Below, one piece after another: positions 8,591-16,216 of a DNA stretch of 64,000 nucleotides (positions within the stretch are counted from its first letter, which is position 1; the number at the start of each line of letters is the position of its first letter). Made by a program: the position numbers and the translations under genes. The notes beneath the pieces are model-generated. The model had not been told where the DNA came from. It did no database searches and worked only from the letters and a program-made list of their open reading frames with translations. Location: positions 186,001-250,000 of the forward strand of contig CALFLK010000013.1 in assembly GCA_937880095.1 (NCBI GenBank), given 5' to 3'. Source of the DNA: an uncultured Faecalibacterium sp. (GTDB taxonomy: Bacteria; Bacillota; Clostridia; Oscillospirales; Ruminococcaceae).

Positions 8591-8860
8591 AAGGAGTGGT
8601 TATCTTGATTCAAAGATTTTTCGCTCGTCCGATCTCCACTAATTAAAAAAGGAGCAGTCCAATGTACTAGTTAGAATTTGCCGGAACCTGAATCACATCG
8701 GTTAACATGTTTACAAAAGAAGGACACGAAAAGCCCATGCATATGGAAAACAGTCCGCATGACACCGTAATGTAGAGAGGTTAAGTCCCATGTTCTAGCA
8801 TCATTGAGCACCCCTAATCTCCGGACCAAAGGTTGTTGAGTTTATGAAAGATACGAAACA
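8591..8860 (+). repeat. Tandem RNA domain, unit 2
   Basis: Landmarks in the same order as unit 1: AAGGAGT (8591), hairpin ATCTT-GATTCA-AAGAT (8602-8617), CTCGTCCGAT (8624-8633), TCCAATGTACTAGTT (8658-8672), CCTGA (8687) and ACATCGG (8695), GGAC (8722)/GTCC (8753) around CCAT-GCAT-ATGG, and TCCCATGTTCTAG (8786-8798). Stem positions are kept while several loop and stem sequences differ from unit 1, as expected of conserved structure. Confidence 0.65.
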
Positions 8861-8915
8861 GTCCGAAAAATAGGTTATAAAGGGTATGAGGCTATGACTC
8901 CGAAGAAGTAATTAG

Positions 8916-8953
8916 GGCAACTCCCGGGTGACGATCCGGGGGTTGCCTTTTTT
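8916..8953 (+). terminator. Terminator of the large structured RNA
   Basis: GGCAACTCCCGG pairs with CCGGGGGTTGCC (one G-U pair), loop GTGACGAT, then TTTTTTATT. Confidence 0.9.
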
Positions 8954-9045
8954 ATTGCCATATTCCTTGCTCCCCTTCCGGTACACTTTTCTTCCGGGAG
9001 GATTTTTGTTTTTGTGCGAGCCCGCGCAGCACAGCATACCATAAA

Positions 9046-9140
9046 ATCGAACCATCTTTTGATGCACAGCGCAGGACAAGCCTTTTTTCTCTTGGAAACG
9101 CTGCTTTCAAAAGCATCGAACCATATCTTTTTGCTGCACA
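9046..9140 (+). repeat. Imperfect direct repeat upstream of metG
   Basis: Copies at 9046-9068 and 9115-9140 share ATCGAACCAT, then CTTTT and TGCACA, and differ by small insertions and substitutions. The second copy ends just before the extended -10 of the metG promoter and covers its -35 region, so it could be an operator or a local duplication. Confidence 0.5.
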
Positions 9141-9143
9141 TTA

Positions 9144-9152
9144 TGGTATAAT
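9144..9152 (+). promoter_or_regulatory. Extended -10 promoter of metG
   Basis: TGG-TATAAT matches the extended -10 consensus; no clear -35 box is present. It lies 93 bases before the metG start codon. Confidence 0.6.
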
Positions 9153-9244
9153 GTTTAATTGTATTGGTTTGCCTTTTGCGGGCAGGCTGGCAAATTTCAG
9201 GCAGCCGTTCCATTCGCGGCGCCGCTTTGAAAGGAAAGATATCC

Positions 9245-11224
9245 ATGGAAAAGAAAAAATTCTACATCACGACCCCGATTTATTATCCCAGCGATAAGCT
9301 GCATATCGGCCACAGCTACACCACTGTAGCTTGTGACGCTCTGGCACGCTACAAGCGTATGCAGGGCTACGATGTCATGTTCCTGACCGGTACCGACGAG
9401 CACGGCCAGAAGATTCAGGACAAAGCTGCCGATAAGGGCGTGACTCCCAAGGAGTATGTGGACGAGATCGTTGCCGGCGTAAAAGAGCTGTGGAAGAAGA
9501 TGGACGTTAGCTATGACCGCTTCATCCGCACCACCGACGAGTACCATGTCCAGGCTGTACAGAAGATTTTCACCCAGCTGTACGAGCAGGGCGACATCTA
9601 CAAGAGCACCTACAAGGGTATGTACTGCAAGCCCTGTGAGAGCTTCTGGACCGAAGCACAGCTGGTTGACGGCAAGTGCCCCGACTGCGGCGGCCCTGTC
9701 TACGAGGCAGAAGAAGAAGCTTACTTCTTCCGCACCAGCAAGTACGCTGACCGCATTCTGCAGTGGTACGAGGAGCACCCGGATTTCATCCAGCCTGCTA
9801 CCCGCCGCAATGAGATGATCGCATTCATCAAGCAGGGTCTGCAGGATACCTGTGTTTCCCGTACTTCCGTGTCTTGGGGCATTCAGGTTCCCTTTGACCC
9901 CAAGCACACCATCTATGTCTGGATCGACGCACTGAGCAACTATATCACCGCTCTGGGCTACGGCAATGATGCGCACGATGATTTCGAGAAGTACTGGCCT
10001 GCCAACATCCACATGGTCGGTAAGGAAATCCTGCGTTTCCACACCATCATCTGGCCTGCTATGCTGATGGCTCTGGATCTGCCCCTGCCCCAGAAGGTAT
10101 TCGGTCACGGCTGGCTGCTGCTGAGCGGCGGTAAGATGTCCAAGTCCAAGGGCAACGTCATCGACCCCGTCAAGCTGTGCGACCGCTACGGCGTAGACGC
10201 TGTGCGTTACTTCCTGCTGCGTGAAGTTCCCTTCGGCAATGACGGCACCTTCACCAACGAAGCACTGATCAACCGCATCAACACTGATCTGGCAAACGAC
10301 ATGGGCAACCTGCTGAGCCGTACCGTCGCTATGTGCGAGAAGTACTTTGGCGGCACTGTCACCGCTAACGGTCAGGCTGACGCTCTGGACGACAACCTGA
10401 ACGAGATGCTGGCTGCTATGCCCGGCAAGGTTGATGCCGCAATGGAGGCTCTGGACGTACCTCAGGCTCTGATTGCCATTTTCGAGGTCATCCAGCGTGC
10501 CAACAAGTACATCGACGAAACCGCACCCTGGGTTCTGGCTAAGAGCGAAGAAAACAAGGCTCGTCTGGAAATGGTCATGTACAACCTGTGCCATGTGCTG
10601 CACACCGTCACCGTGCTGATGCAGGCTTACCTGCCCAACACCGCACCCAAGATGGCAGAACAGCTGGGTCTGTCTGCTAAGGAGCTGGATTACAACAACC
10701 TGTCTGCTGCTCCGGCACAGTACACCGTCCACAAGGGCGAAGCACTGTTCCCCCGTATCGACGTAGCAAAGGAAATCGCTTATCTGGAAGCAGAGGACGC
10801 ACGCCGTAAGGCAGAAGCTGAAGCTGCCGCTGCTGCAAAAAAGGCTGCTGAGGATGCTAAGAACGCACCTGCTGAGCCCATCGAGCACGAGCCTGAAATC
10901 AGCTTTGATGATTTCTGCAAGGTTGAGCTGCTGGTTGGCGAGATCCGCAAGTGCGAAACCATGCAGGAAAGCAAGAAGCTGCTGCACCTGACCGTGTTTG
11001 ATGGCGAGCGTGAGCGCTGCATCCTGTCCGGCATTGCAAAGTGGTACAAGCCGGAAAACCTGATTGGCAAGAAGGTTGGTATTGTCGCAAACCTGGCTCC
11101 TCGTCCCATGATGAAGGGCAAGTATGTGAGCGAAGGCATGATCTTTGCTGCTGACACTACTGATGGCGGCTGTGCTATTCCCTTCTATCCGGACAGCGTT
11201 GCAGCTGGCAGCCGTATCCACTAA
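9245..11224 (+). CDS. metG: Methionyl-tRNA synthetase
   Basis: The 659-residue enzyme charges tRNA-Met. It has ITTPIYYPSDKLHIGHSYTT (HIGH motif), a four-Cys zinc knuckle (CKPC...CPDC), a KMSKSKGNVIDP loop, an anticodon-binding helical domain and, after an Ala/Lys/Glu-rich linker, a C-terminal EMAP-type tRNA-binding OB fold (FDDFCKVELLVGEIRKCE). This is the dimeric Firmicute form. The ATG at 9245 has an AAAGG site; the in-frame start at 9164 lies in the leader. It is followed at 3 bases by the TatD-like nuclease gene, a common pair. Confidence 0.97.
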   Translation: MEKKKFYITTPIYYPSDKLHIGHSYTTVACDALARYKRMQGYDVMFLTGTDEHGQKIQDKAADKGVTPKEYVDEIVAGVKELWKKMDVSYDRFIRTTDEYHVQAVQKIFTQLYEQGDIYKSTYKGMYCKPCESFWTEAQLVDGKCPDCGGPVYEAEEEAYFFRTSKYADRILQWYEEHPDFIQPATRRNEMIAFIKQGLQDTCVSRTSVSWGIQVPFDPKHTIYVWIDALSNYITALGYGNDAHDDFEKYWPANIHMVGKEILRFHTIIWPAMLMALDLPLPQKVFGHGWLLLSGGKMSKSKGNVIDPVKLCDRYGVDAVRYFLLREVPFGNDGTFTNEALINRINTDLANDMGNLLSRTVAMCEKYFGGTVTANGQADALDDNLNEMLAAMPGKVDAAMEALDVPQALIAIFEVIQRANKYIDETAPWVLAKSEENKARLEMVMYNLCHVLHTVTVLMQAYLPNTAPKMAEQLGLSAKELDYNNLSAAPAQYTVHKGEALFPRIDVAKEIAYLEAEDARRKAEAEAAAAAKKAAEDAKNAPAEPIEHEPEISFDDFCKVELLVGEIRKCETMQESKKLLHLTVFDGERERCILSGIAKWYKPENLIGKKVGIVANLAPRPMMKGKYVSEGMIFAADTTDGGCAIPFYPDSVAAGSRIH

Positions 11225-11227
11225 GCT

Positions 11228-12043
11228 ATGGGACCGATTTTTGATACCCACGCTCATTACACTTCGGATGCTTTTGATGCCGATCGAGACGTGGTTTTGT
11301 CCGGACTGCCCGACAAGGGCATTTCCGGCATTTGCGAGCAATCGACCAGCAGTGCAGACGCTGCCTTTTGTGTAGAGCTCGCCAACAAATATCCTTATAT
11401 TTGGGCAGCCGTAGGCATCCATCCGGAAAGCCTGCTGCCCAAAGGCAGCTGTGATGATGCCATGCTTGCCCCCACCGTCACCGTCTATGGCGGCGATTGG
11501 GAGGCAGAATTGCGTGACATGATGCCGCTGTTTGAAAACAAGCGTGTAGTTGCTGTGGGTGAATGTGGTCTGGACTATCATTGGCCTGTCCCCAAAGACG
11601 CACAGCTTGCCTTGTTTGAGGCGCAGCTCCGGCTTGCACGAGAACTGGATAAACCCATTATCGTACACGACCGCGAAGCACACGCCGAAGTCTATACGCT
11701 GCTGCGCAAGTACAAGCCGAAAGGTATTGTTCACTGCTATTCCGGCAGCGCTGACGACGCTGTCTGGCTGACCCAGCAGGGTATGTATCTGGGCTTTGGC
11801 GGTGCTTGCACCTGGAAGGGTGCAAAGCGCGCGCTGAAATCCATTGATGCTGTCCCTGTGGAGCAAATTCTGCTGGAAACTGACTGCCCTTATATGGCAC
11901 CGGACGGTTTCCGTGGTCAGCGCTGTGATTCGTCCATGCTCACACGGGTGAGCGAAGTTATTGCCGAGCGAAAGGGTCTTACACCCGACGCAATATATAA
12001 AATCACCGACGAGAATGCCCGCCGGGTGTTCCAAATTCCTTGA
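11228..12043 (+). CDS. TatD-family metal-dependent hydrolase/DNase
   Basis: The 271-residue product has all TatD metal ligands: FDTHAHY (HxH), AVGECGLDYHW (Glu), a His in IIVHDREAH, HCYSG and LLETDCPYMAP (Asp). TatD proteins are TIM-barrel deoxyribonucleases. The gene starts three bases after metG and has no clear ribosome site, suggesting coupling to metG translation. The name TatD does not imply a role in twin-arginine transport. Confidence 0.92.
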   Translation: MGPIFDTHAHYTSDAFDADRDVVLSGLPDKGISGICEQSTSSADAAFCVELANKYPYIWAAVGIHPESLLPKGSCDDAMLAPTVTVYGGDWEAELRDMMPLFENKRVVAVGECGLDYHWPVPKDAQLALFEAQLRLARELDKPIIVHDREAHAEVYTLLRKYKPKGIVHCYSGSADDAVWLTQQGMYLGFGGACTWKGAKRALKSIDAVPVEQILLETDCPYMAPDGFRGQRCDSSMLTRVSEVIAERKGLTPDAIYKITDENARRVFQIP

Positions 12044-12057
12044 GGAGGAACTTATTT

Positions 12058-12291
12058 ATGAAAGCACGTATTCCTATGCACCGCGAGTTCATCATTTCTT
12101 TCCCCGAAGGCGTAAGCCAGGAGCTGGAGGCTGAAGGCTGGGAAAAGCTGCAGGCTATTGTTGAGGACTACAAGAAGAGCCACAACGGCGGTTCTATCTA
12201 TGAGCCCACCTTTATCGAGGATTGCGAGCCTGCTGTTAAGGCTCTGCAGGAAACCTACAAGTTCGAGTACACCATCGAGCTGGTAAAGTAA
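12058..12291 (+). CDS. Small conserved-looking protein of unknown function
   Basis: A 77-residue acidic protein (MKARIPMHREFIISFPEGV) with no signal peptide or membrane span. The start at 12058 follows a strong GAGGAGG site and the codon usage is like that of highly expressed neighbours. It lies 14 bases after the TatD-like gene and ends at a strong terminator, so it is the last gene of the metG transcript. I do not recognise a family. Confidence 0.75.
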   Translation: MKARIPMHREFIISFPEGVSQELEAEGWEKLQAIVEDYKKSHNGGSIYEPTFIEDCEPAVKALQETYKFEYTIELVK

Positions 12292-12317
12292 TCTGCGGCT
12301 TCTGCCTACAGAACAAC

Positions 12318-12359
12318 AAAAAAGAGGTTCGAAACTTTGAAAGTTCCGAACCTCTTTTT
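12318..12359. terminator. Bidirectional terminator
   Basis: AAAGAGGTTCG pairs with CGAACCTCTTT, with an inner AACTT/AAGTT stem; A and T runs on the two flanks let it serve both converging genes. Confidence 0.88.
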
Positions 12360-12366
12360 ATTTTAC

Positions 12367-13191
12367 TTATTCTGCAGGCGTTTCGCTGGGTTGTGCGCTG
12401 CTTGCTGCATCTTCACCGTTTACACCGGCAATGATGGCATCTTCTGCGCTCTGCTCTTCCACAGGCTTTGCGCTGGGCGTAGCCGTAGGCTTGACATCTG
12501 CCTTCTTATCGCTGTTCTGCAGGCTGGTCAAATACCAGTTACCGCTTGTGCTGGAGAAGATATAATCCATATACTTCACCGGCTCATCGCTGGGGGTCGT
12601 GGTCAAATCGGTTTCGTCTGCATTGGGGATGTAACCCACCGTCACATACAGCTGACCGGAACGCTTGAACATATCCACTACGCGCGGCGTATAGGAGCTG
12701 ACCATACTGGTGACAGGGATCAGATAGCACTGACGCGCATCATCAAAGGTGATGGTCATCTCATCTTCACCGTCAAAGCTGTGATGATCCAGCTTGAAGC
12801 TGGGTCCCAGCAGACGGGTCAGATATGCATCCACTTCCACCGCAGGCAGCAGCGCCATATCGGTTTCTTCATCACGGGTATATGTAGACAAGCCGTATTC
12901 GGTATCCAGAATATCATACACGGTACCCCACACAGCAGCACTGCGCAGCGTTGCATCATTCATATTCGAGATACTGTCAAAGGGCAGCGGGTCAAACATG
13001 ACCATACCTTCCAGACGGTTTTCGTACAGGGTATACTCGTCGCTCTGGTCAAACAGAGACACGATGCCGTCCTTCATCGTCTTGACTACGGTCCAGACGC
13101 CGATCATAACAAAAACGCAGATCAGGACGCCCCACATCTGCCGACGATGGCGACGATGGTTTCGAGCCTGTTCTTCTTTTGAAATCGTCAT
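12367..13191 (-). CDS. Single-span membrane protein of unknown function
   Basis: A 274-residue protein with a basic N-terminus (RNHRRHRRQ), one membrane span at about residues 19-36 and a mostly extracellular domain of about 190 residues. It ends in a Pro/Thr/Ser/Ala/Glu-rich low-complexity tail (from about residue 230). No catalytic motif was recognised. The mature part may adopt an NTF2-like or conjugal-transfer-like fold, but this is a guess. It has its own promoter and a terminator shared with the metG operon. Confidence 0.75.
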   Translation of the reverse strand: MTISKEEQARNHRRHRRQMWGVLICVFVMIGVWTVVKTMKDGIVSLFDQSDEYTLYENRLEGMVMFDPLPFDSISNMNDATLRSAAVWGTVYDILDTEYGLSTYTRDEETDMALLPAVEVDAYLTRLLGPSFKLDHHSFDGEDEMTITFDDARQCYLIPVTSMVSSYTPRVVDMFKRSGQLYVTVGYIPNADETDLTTTPSDEPVKYMDYIFSSTSGNWYLTSLQNSDKKADVKPTATPSAKPVEEQSAEDAIIAGVNGEDAASSAQPSETPAE

Positions 13192-13244
13192 TTTTTGTTC
13201 TCCTTATGTGGTATTGGGCACAGTGCCCTAACTTACATACTGAC

Positions 13245-13273
13245 AGTATATCACAGCAAATCATCCTGCGCAA
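13245..13273 (-). promoter_or_regulatory. Promoter of the 13191 membrane-protein gene
   Basis: On the minus strand TTGCGC (13273-13268), 17 bases, then TGA-TATACT (extended -10, TATACT at 13250-13245). A GGGCA/TGCCC hairpin (13216-13226) lies in the short leader. Confidence 0.65.
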
Positions 13274-13354
13274 ACAAGTTGTTGTGGTAATTTTATGAAA
13301 ACGTGATACAATAATACTTGTTCCCGTTATTTTGAATTATCGGAGGTCCCTGAT

Positions 13355-14401
13355 ATGATCCGTTTCTGCAATGATTACAGTGAAGGCTGCCACCCCTCGA
13401 TTCTGGAGGCGATGGCTCATGCTAATATGGAAGGCAATCCCGGCTATTCGACCGACTTGCACACTGCCCACGCAAAAGAACTGATTTGCGCCGCCGCACA
13501 GTGCCCCGACGCCGACGTGCATATTATGGTAGGCGGAACCCAAACCAATACCGTAGCACTTTCCGGATTCCTGCGCCCGTGGGAAGCCGCTATTGCTGCC
13601 GATACCGGTCACATTTGTGTCCACGAAACCGGTGCCATTGAAGCAAGCGGTCACAAATGCATTGCCTGCCCCAATGTGGACGGCAAACTGACCCCCGATG
13701 CAATCCGCAAGGCTTATGCGGAACATAACTGCGTACATATGCCTCTGCCTGCATTGGTTTACATCAGCCAGACCACTGAGCTGGGTACCATGTACTCCTT
13801 CGATGAGCTGAAGGCTCTGCGCAAGGTTTGTGACGAGCTGGGTCTGATTTTCTATATCGACGGCGCACGTCTGGGCAGCGCACTGGCTACCGAGCAGATC
13901 ACGCTGCCCCAGCTGGCTCAGGTTGCCGACGCTTTCTACATCGGCGGCACCAAGAATGGCGCTCTGTTTGGTGAAGCACTGGTCATCTGCAACGACCGCC
14001 TGAAGGAAGGCTTCCGTTACAACATCAAGCAGCGCGGCGCATTGCTGGCAAAGGGCTGGATGCTGGCTGTCCAGTTTGAAGTGCTGATGCAGAATGATAT
14101 GCAGCTGTTCCTGGAGCTGGGTCGCCATGCTAACGAGCAGTCCATCCGTCTGCGTGATGGCATTGCTGCACTGGGTTATTCTTTCACCAACCACAGCGAC
14201 ACCAACCAGCAGTTTGTGATTTTCCCGGATGCTGTTGTTGCTGCACTGGAAAACGACTTCGGCTTTGAAGCACAGTACAAGCCCGATGATACCCACACCG
14301 TCGAGCGTTTTGTCACCAGCTGGGGTACTCGCCCCGAAGATGTAGACGCATTCCTGTCTGCACTGGCTGATGTCACCGCAAAGCTGAACCAGAACGGCTA
14401 A
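13355..14401 (+). CDS. ltaE: Low-specificity threonine aldolase-like PLP enzyme
   Basis: The 348-residue product is a fold-type I PLP enzyme of the beta-eliminating lyase/threonine aldolase family, which splits L-threonine or allo-threonine into glycine and acetaldehyde. Motifs: an early FCNDYSEGCHPSILEAM segment, MVGGTQTNTVAL near the cofactor phosphate, FYIDGARLGSAL (cofactor Asp) and IGGTKNGALFGEA with the Schiff-base Lys. It is a lone gene flanked by its own promoter (TGATACAAT near 13306) and a bidirectional terminator. Confidence 0.88.
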   Translation: MIRFCNDYSEGCHPSILEAMAHANMEGNPGYSTDLHTAHAKELICAAAQCPDADVHIMVGGTQTNTVALSGFLRPWEAAIAADTGHICVHETGAIEASGHKCIACPNVDGKLTPDAIRKAYAEHNCVHMPLPALVYISQTTELGTMYSFDELKALRKVCDELGLIFYIDGARLGSALATEQITLPQLAQVADAFYIGGTKNGALFGEALVICNDRLKEGFRYNIKQRGALLAKGWMLAVQFEVLMQNDMQLFLELGRHANEQSIRLRDGIAALGYSFTNHSDTNQQFVIFPDAVVAALENDFGFEAQYKPDDTHTVERFVTSWGTRPEDVDAFLSALADVTAKLNQNG

Positions 14402-14417
14402 TCTGTAAAATCAAATC

Positions 14418-14456
14418 AAAAAGCGGCGTACCTCCCACGAGGCACGCCACTTTTTT
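14418..14456. terminator. Bidirectional terminator
   Basis: GGCGTACCTC pairs with GAGGCACGCC with two mismatches, flanked by A5 and T6 runs between converging genes. Confidence 0.85.
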
Positions 14457-14464
14457 GTTTTATA

Positions 14465-14806
14465 TTATTCCCACTTTTCCCACACTTCGGGTGCGTATCC
14501 AATGGTAGCCTGCTTGCCATTGCGCACAATGGGCAAACGGAGCAGCTGCTGGTTTTCAAACAGCTTATCTTCTTTCTGATACTCAATCAGACACTGATAC
14601 AGCGCCAACGTCTGTTTATCCTTTGCTGCCGGATCTACCATGTTATCATAGCCGCCCACAGCACGCTTTACATTGTCAAACTCACCCCGGCTCATGGGCT
14701 TTTCTTTAATGTCCACAAAGTGGAATTTTACCCCCCGCTCCTTAAACCAGCGCTGGGCTTTTTTCGTATCGAAACTTTTATTGGTACCGAAGATTTGAAT
14801 ATTCAT
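14465..14806 (-). CDS. ArsC/Spx-family thioredoxin-fold protein without the active-site Cys
   Basis: The 113-residue product begins MNIQIFGTNKSFDTKKAQRW, the ArsC/Spx/YffB layout, and keeps LRLPIVRNGKQATIGY, the cis-Pro and substrate-arm region. The position normally filled by Cys in ArsC (NC/SxCR) or CxxC in Spx is Ser-Phe-Asp-Thr here. The only Cys (YQCLIEY) is elsewhere. It is therefore unlikely to be a classical arsenate reductase; a regulator or glutathione-independent relative is possible. The gene stands alone. Confidence 0.85.
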   Translation of the reverse strand: MNIQIFGTNKSFDTKKAQRWFKERGVKFHFVDIKEKPMSRGEFDNVKRAVGGYDNMVDPAAKDKQTLALYQCLIEYQKEDKLFENQQLLRLPIVRNGKQATIGYAPEVWEKWE

Positions 14807-14909
14807 GCTCGGGCTCCTTTTCCTTTGATGGTTTTATCATACCACAAAATTCAAACGGTATAAACCCCTGCCACATGGGCATACTAGCTCCAGCAAAGGA
14901 GTGATTCAA

Positions 14910-15098
14910 ATGCAGGCTTTTGTTGATCCTACTTTATGTATCGGCTGTACCCAGTGCGCCAGCACTTGCCCGGAGGTTTTCCACATGGAGGAAAACATTG
15001 CTTACCCCATGGAAGGTCAAATTCCGGATGCGTACAATGCGCAGACCGTCCAGGCCGAGCAGGGCTGCCCGGTAGGCGCCATCTCGCTGCAAAATTGA
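14910..15098 (+). CDS. Single-cluster [4Fe-4S] ferredoxin
   Basis: A 62-residue ferredoxin with CIGCTQCASTCP near residues 12-23 and a distal GCPVGAI. The first three Cys plus the distal CP Cys would hold one [4Fe-4S] cluster; the remaining Cys (STCP) is usual in this type. AAAGGAG lies eight bases before the ATG. It is a monocistronic electron carrier whose partner is not in the window. Confidence 0.92.
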   Translation: MQAFVDPTLCIGCTQCASTCPEVFHMEENIAYPMEGQIPDAYNAQTVQAEQGCPVGAISLQN

Positions 15099-15112
15099 CG
15101 CATCGGCGTTGC

Positions 15113-15151
15113 AAAAGAAAGACATCCCGCTATGGGATGTCTTTCTTTTTT
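15113..15151 (+). terminator. Ferredoxin terminator
   Basis: AAAGAAAGACATCCC pairs with GGGATGTCTTTCTTT, followed by a T run. Confidence 0.9.
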
Positions 15152-15152
15152 A

Positions 15153-15182
15153 TTGCGTGTATTCCCTGCCCTGTGCTATACT
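15153..15182 (+). promoter_or_regulatory. Promoter of the 15208 gene
   Basis: TTGCGT (15153-15158), 18 bases, extended -10 TGC-TATACT (TATACT at 15177-15182). It begins immediately after the ferredoxin terminator. Confidence 0.65.
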
Positions 15183-15207
15183 CATGCTATCAAAAGGAGG
15201 GATTGCA

Positions 15208-16197
15208 ATGGAACATTTCTGGAAAAAAGCTGTACCGGCTCTTTGTTTGATTGCCTGCCTGGGTTGTGCGCTATGCCTATGGCGGATTTCTGCACTATTT
15301 CGGACTGTGCAGAACACCCACGCCTCTCTCAGTCAGCAAATTGAACAAGTATCCAACCGTGTCGATGGCATTTCTCAGTCAATCCAATCCGCCGCAGAGG
15401 AAGCAACCCGATTAACTTCGTTTACCGATGGTGCCTGTGGTGCGATAAACTGGCAAAACAAAACCGTACCTTTCACCTATCGCCTTACTTTGAAAAGCTA
15501 TGACCCTTCGGCTACTACAGTAGATTTGGTGATAAACGGTACCGCACATCCTATGACATCGACCGATGCTGGTGAATTTGTTTTACAGGCTGACTTCCCG
15601 TTGGAGCAGGATATTCAGGTAGAGCAGGTGTTGGTTCGTACGAACGACACCGTTCAGACACAGATTCTACAGAACTTTTTCTCCCCCATGTACGAAGCTG
15701 CACCAGACTTCTTTATCGATGCGCCTGCACAAACAACCAGCAATCGAGATCACGTTTTTTACGAGGCATCCGGTCTCGTGCGCGTACAACCTCGGATTTC
15801 CGATTTTTCTATTGTTAGTGCTGATTTGATTCTGTTTTTGAACGGCACAGAGTATAAACGTATTCCCGTAGATTTGACACAAGAGGGACAGCGTTCCTAC
15901 TATGAAACGATGCAAAAACAGACTACTGGCAATGAAGTGCTTGCCGTACCGGAAGGCGTTGATCCTGCCTTTGGCTTTGTTTGCTATATCAACGAAAAAA
16001 TCCCGCTTAACCTTGGTGACAGCTTCCAGTTTGCTGTTGACATTCAGGCTGATGATGGTTTGACGTATCGGTTCATCGGCAATGGCGCAGATTATGTTGC
16101 GGAAAACGAAGTGGTCTACTCTGCGCCTGCAGATCCTGCATCTGTATCCGCCGTGTTTAACGCGGATGGAGAAACCTTGTTCCAAAGTCAGGACTAA
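15208..16197 (+). CDS. Membrane-anchored extracellular protein of unknown function
   Basis: A 329-residue product with an uncleaved-looking N-terminal span (about residues 8-30), a short coiled-coil-like segment (SQQIEQVSNRVDGISQSIQS) and two beta-rich repeats. Both are preceded by similar text: TVDLVINGTAHPM and SADLILFLNGTEYKRIPV. The internal similarity suggests two Ig-like domains. The start follows AAAGGAGGG. Genes for TfoX_N and another anchored protein follow closely, so this is probably the first gene of a three-gene transcript. Function unknown. Confidence 0.8.
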   Translation: MEHFWKKAVPALCLIACLGCALCLWRISALFRTVQNTHASLSQQIEQVSNRVDGISQSIQSAAEEATRLTSFTDGACGAINWQNKTVPFTYRLTLKSYDPSATTVDLVINGTAHPMTSTDAGEFVLQADFPLEQDIQVEQVLVRTNDTVQTQILQNFFSPMYEAAPDFFIDAPAQTTSNRDHVFYEASGLVRVQPRISDFSIVSADLILFLNGTEYKRIPVDLTQEGQRSYYETMQKQTTGNEVLAVPEGVDPAFGFVCYINEKIPLNLGDSFQFAVDIQADDGLTYRFIGNGADYVAENEVVYSAPADPASVSAVFNADGETLFQSQD

Positions 16198-16216
16198 ATA
16201 TCCGTCAGGAGGTTCT

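Larger units (their letters stand above)
8038..8953 (+). ncRNA. Candidate large ornate structured RNA (about 0.9 kb, tandem domains)
   Basis: This stretch has a promoter, no supportable gene and a strong terminator. It opens with hairpins CATCT/AGATG (8050-8064), GGCT/AGCC and GACC/GGTC. Next come a CCCG-ACAG/CTGT-CGGG hairpin (8135-8161) and a TCGCT/AGCGA hairpin (8164-8184). Two tandem units follow, about 8328-8590 and 8591-8860, with identical blocks at a constant 263-base offset that shortens to about 255 later in the unit. Each unit has a short T-rich hairpin, CTCGTCCGAT, TCCAATGTACTAGTT, CCTGA...ACATCGG, a GGAC/GTCC stem enclosing a CCAT/ATGG hairpin, and TCCCATGTTCTAG. A nine-pair helix (8109-8117 with 8892-8901, one bulged A) closes the ends. 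Size and lack of coding recall ROOL or GOLLD RNAs, but I cannot assign it to any family. Confidence 0.7.

Noticed and set aside
8038..8953. CRISPR array or phage-type repeat as explanation for the tandem units
   Set aside because: Units are ~263 nt, diverged, and have internal stems with no spacers; no cas, integrase or phage gene is nearby.
8875..9246. A 123-codon open frame on the minus strand between the large RNA and metG
   Set aside because: It runs through the RNA terminator and the metG promoter, has no ribosome site, and its composition (Arg/Lys/Cys-rich, with an internal direct repeat) follows the repeat DNA instead of a protein family.
11228..12043. TatD-like nuclease as a member of the Tat export system
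   Set aside because: TatD is a DNase named for its operon in E. coli; here it is coupled to metG, far from tatA and tatC.
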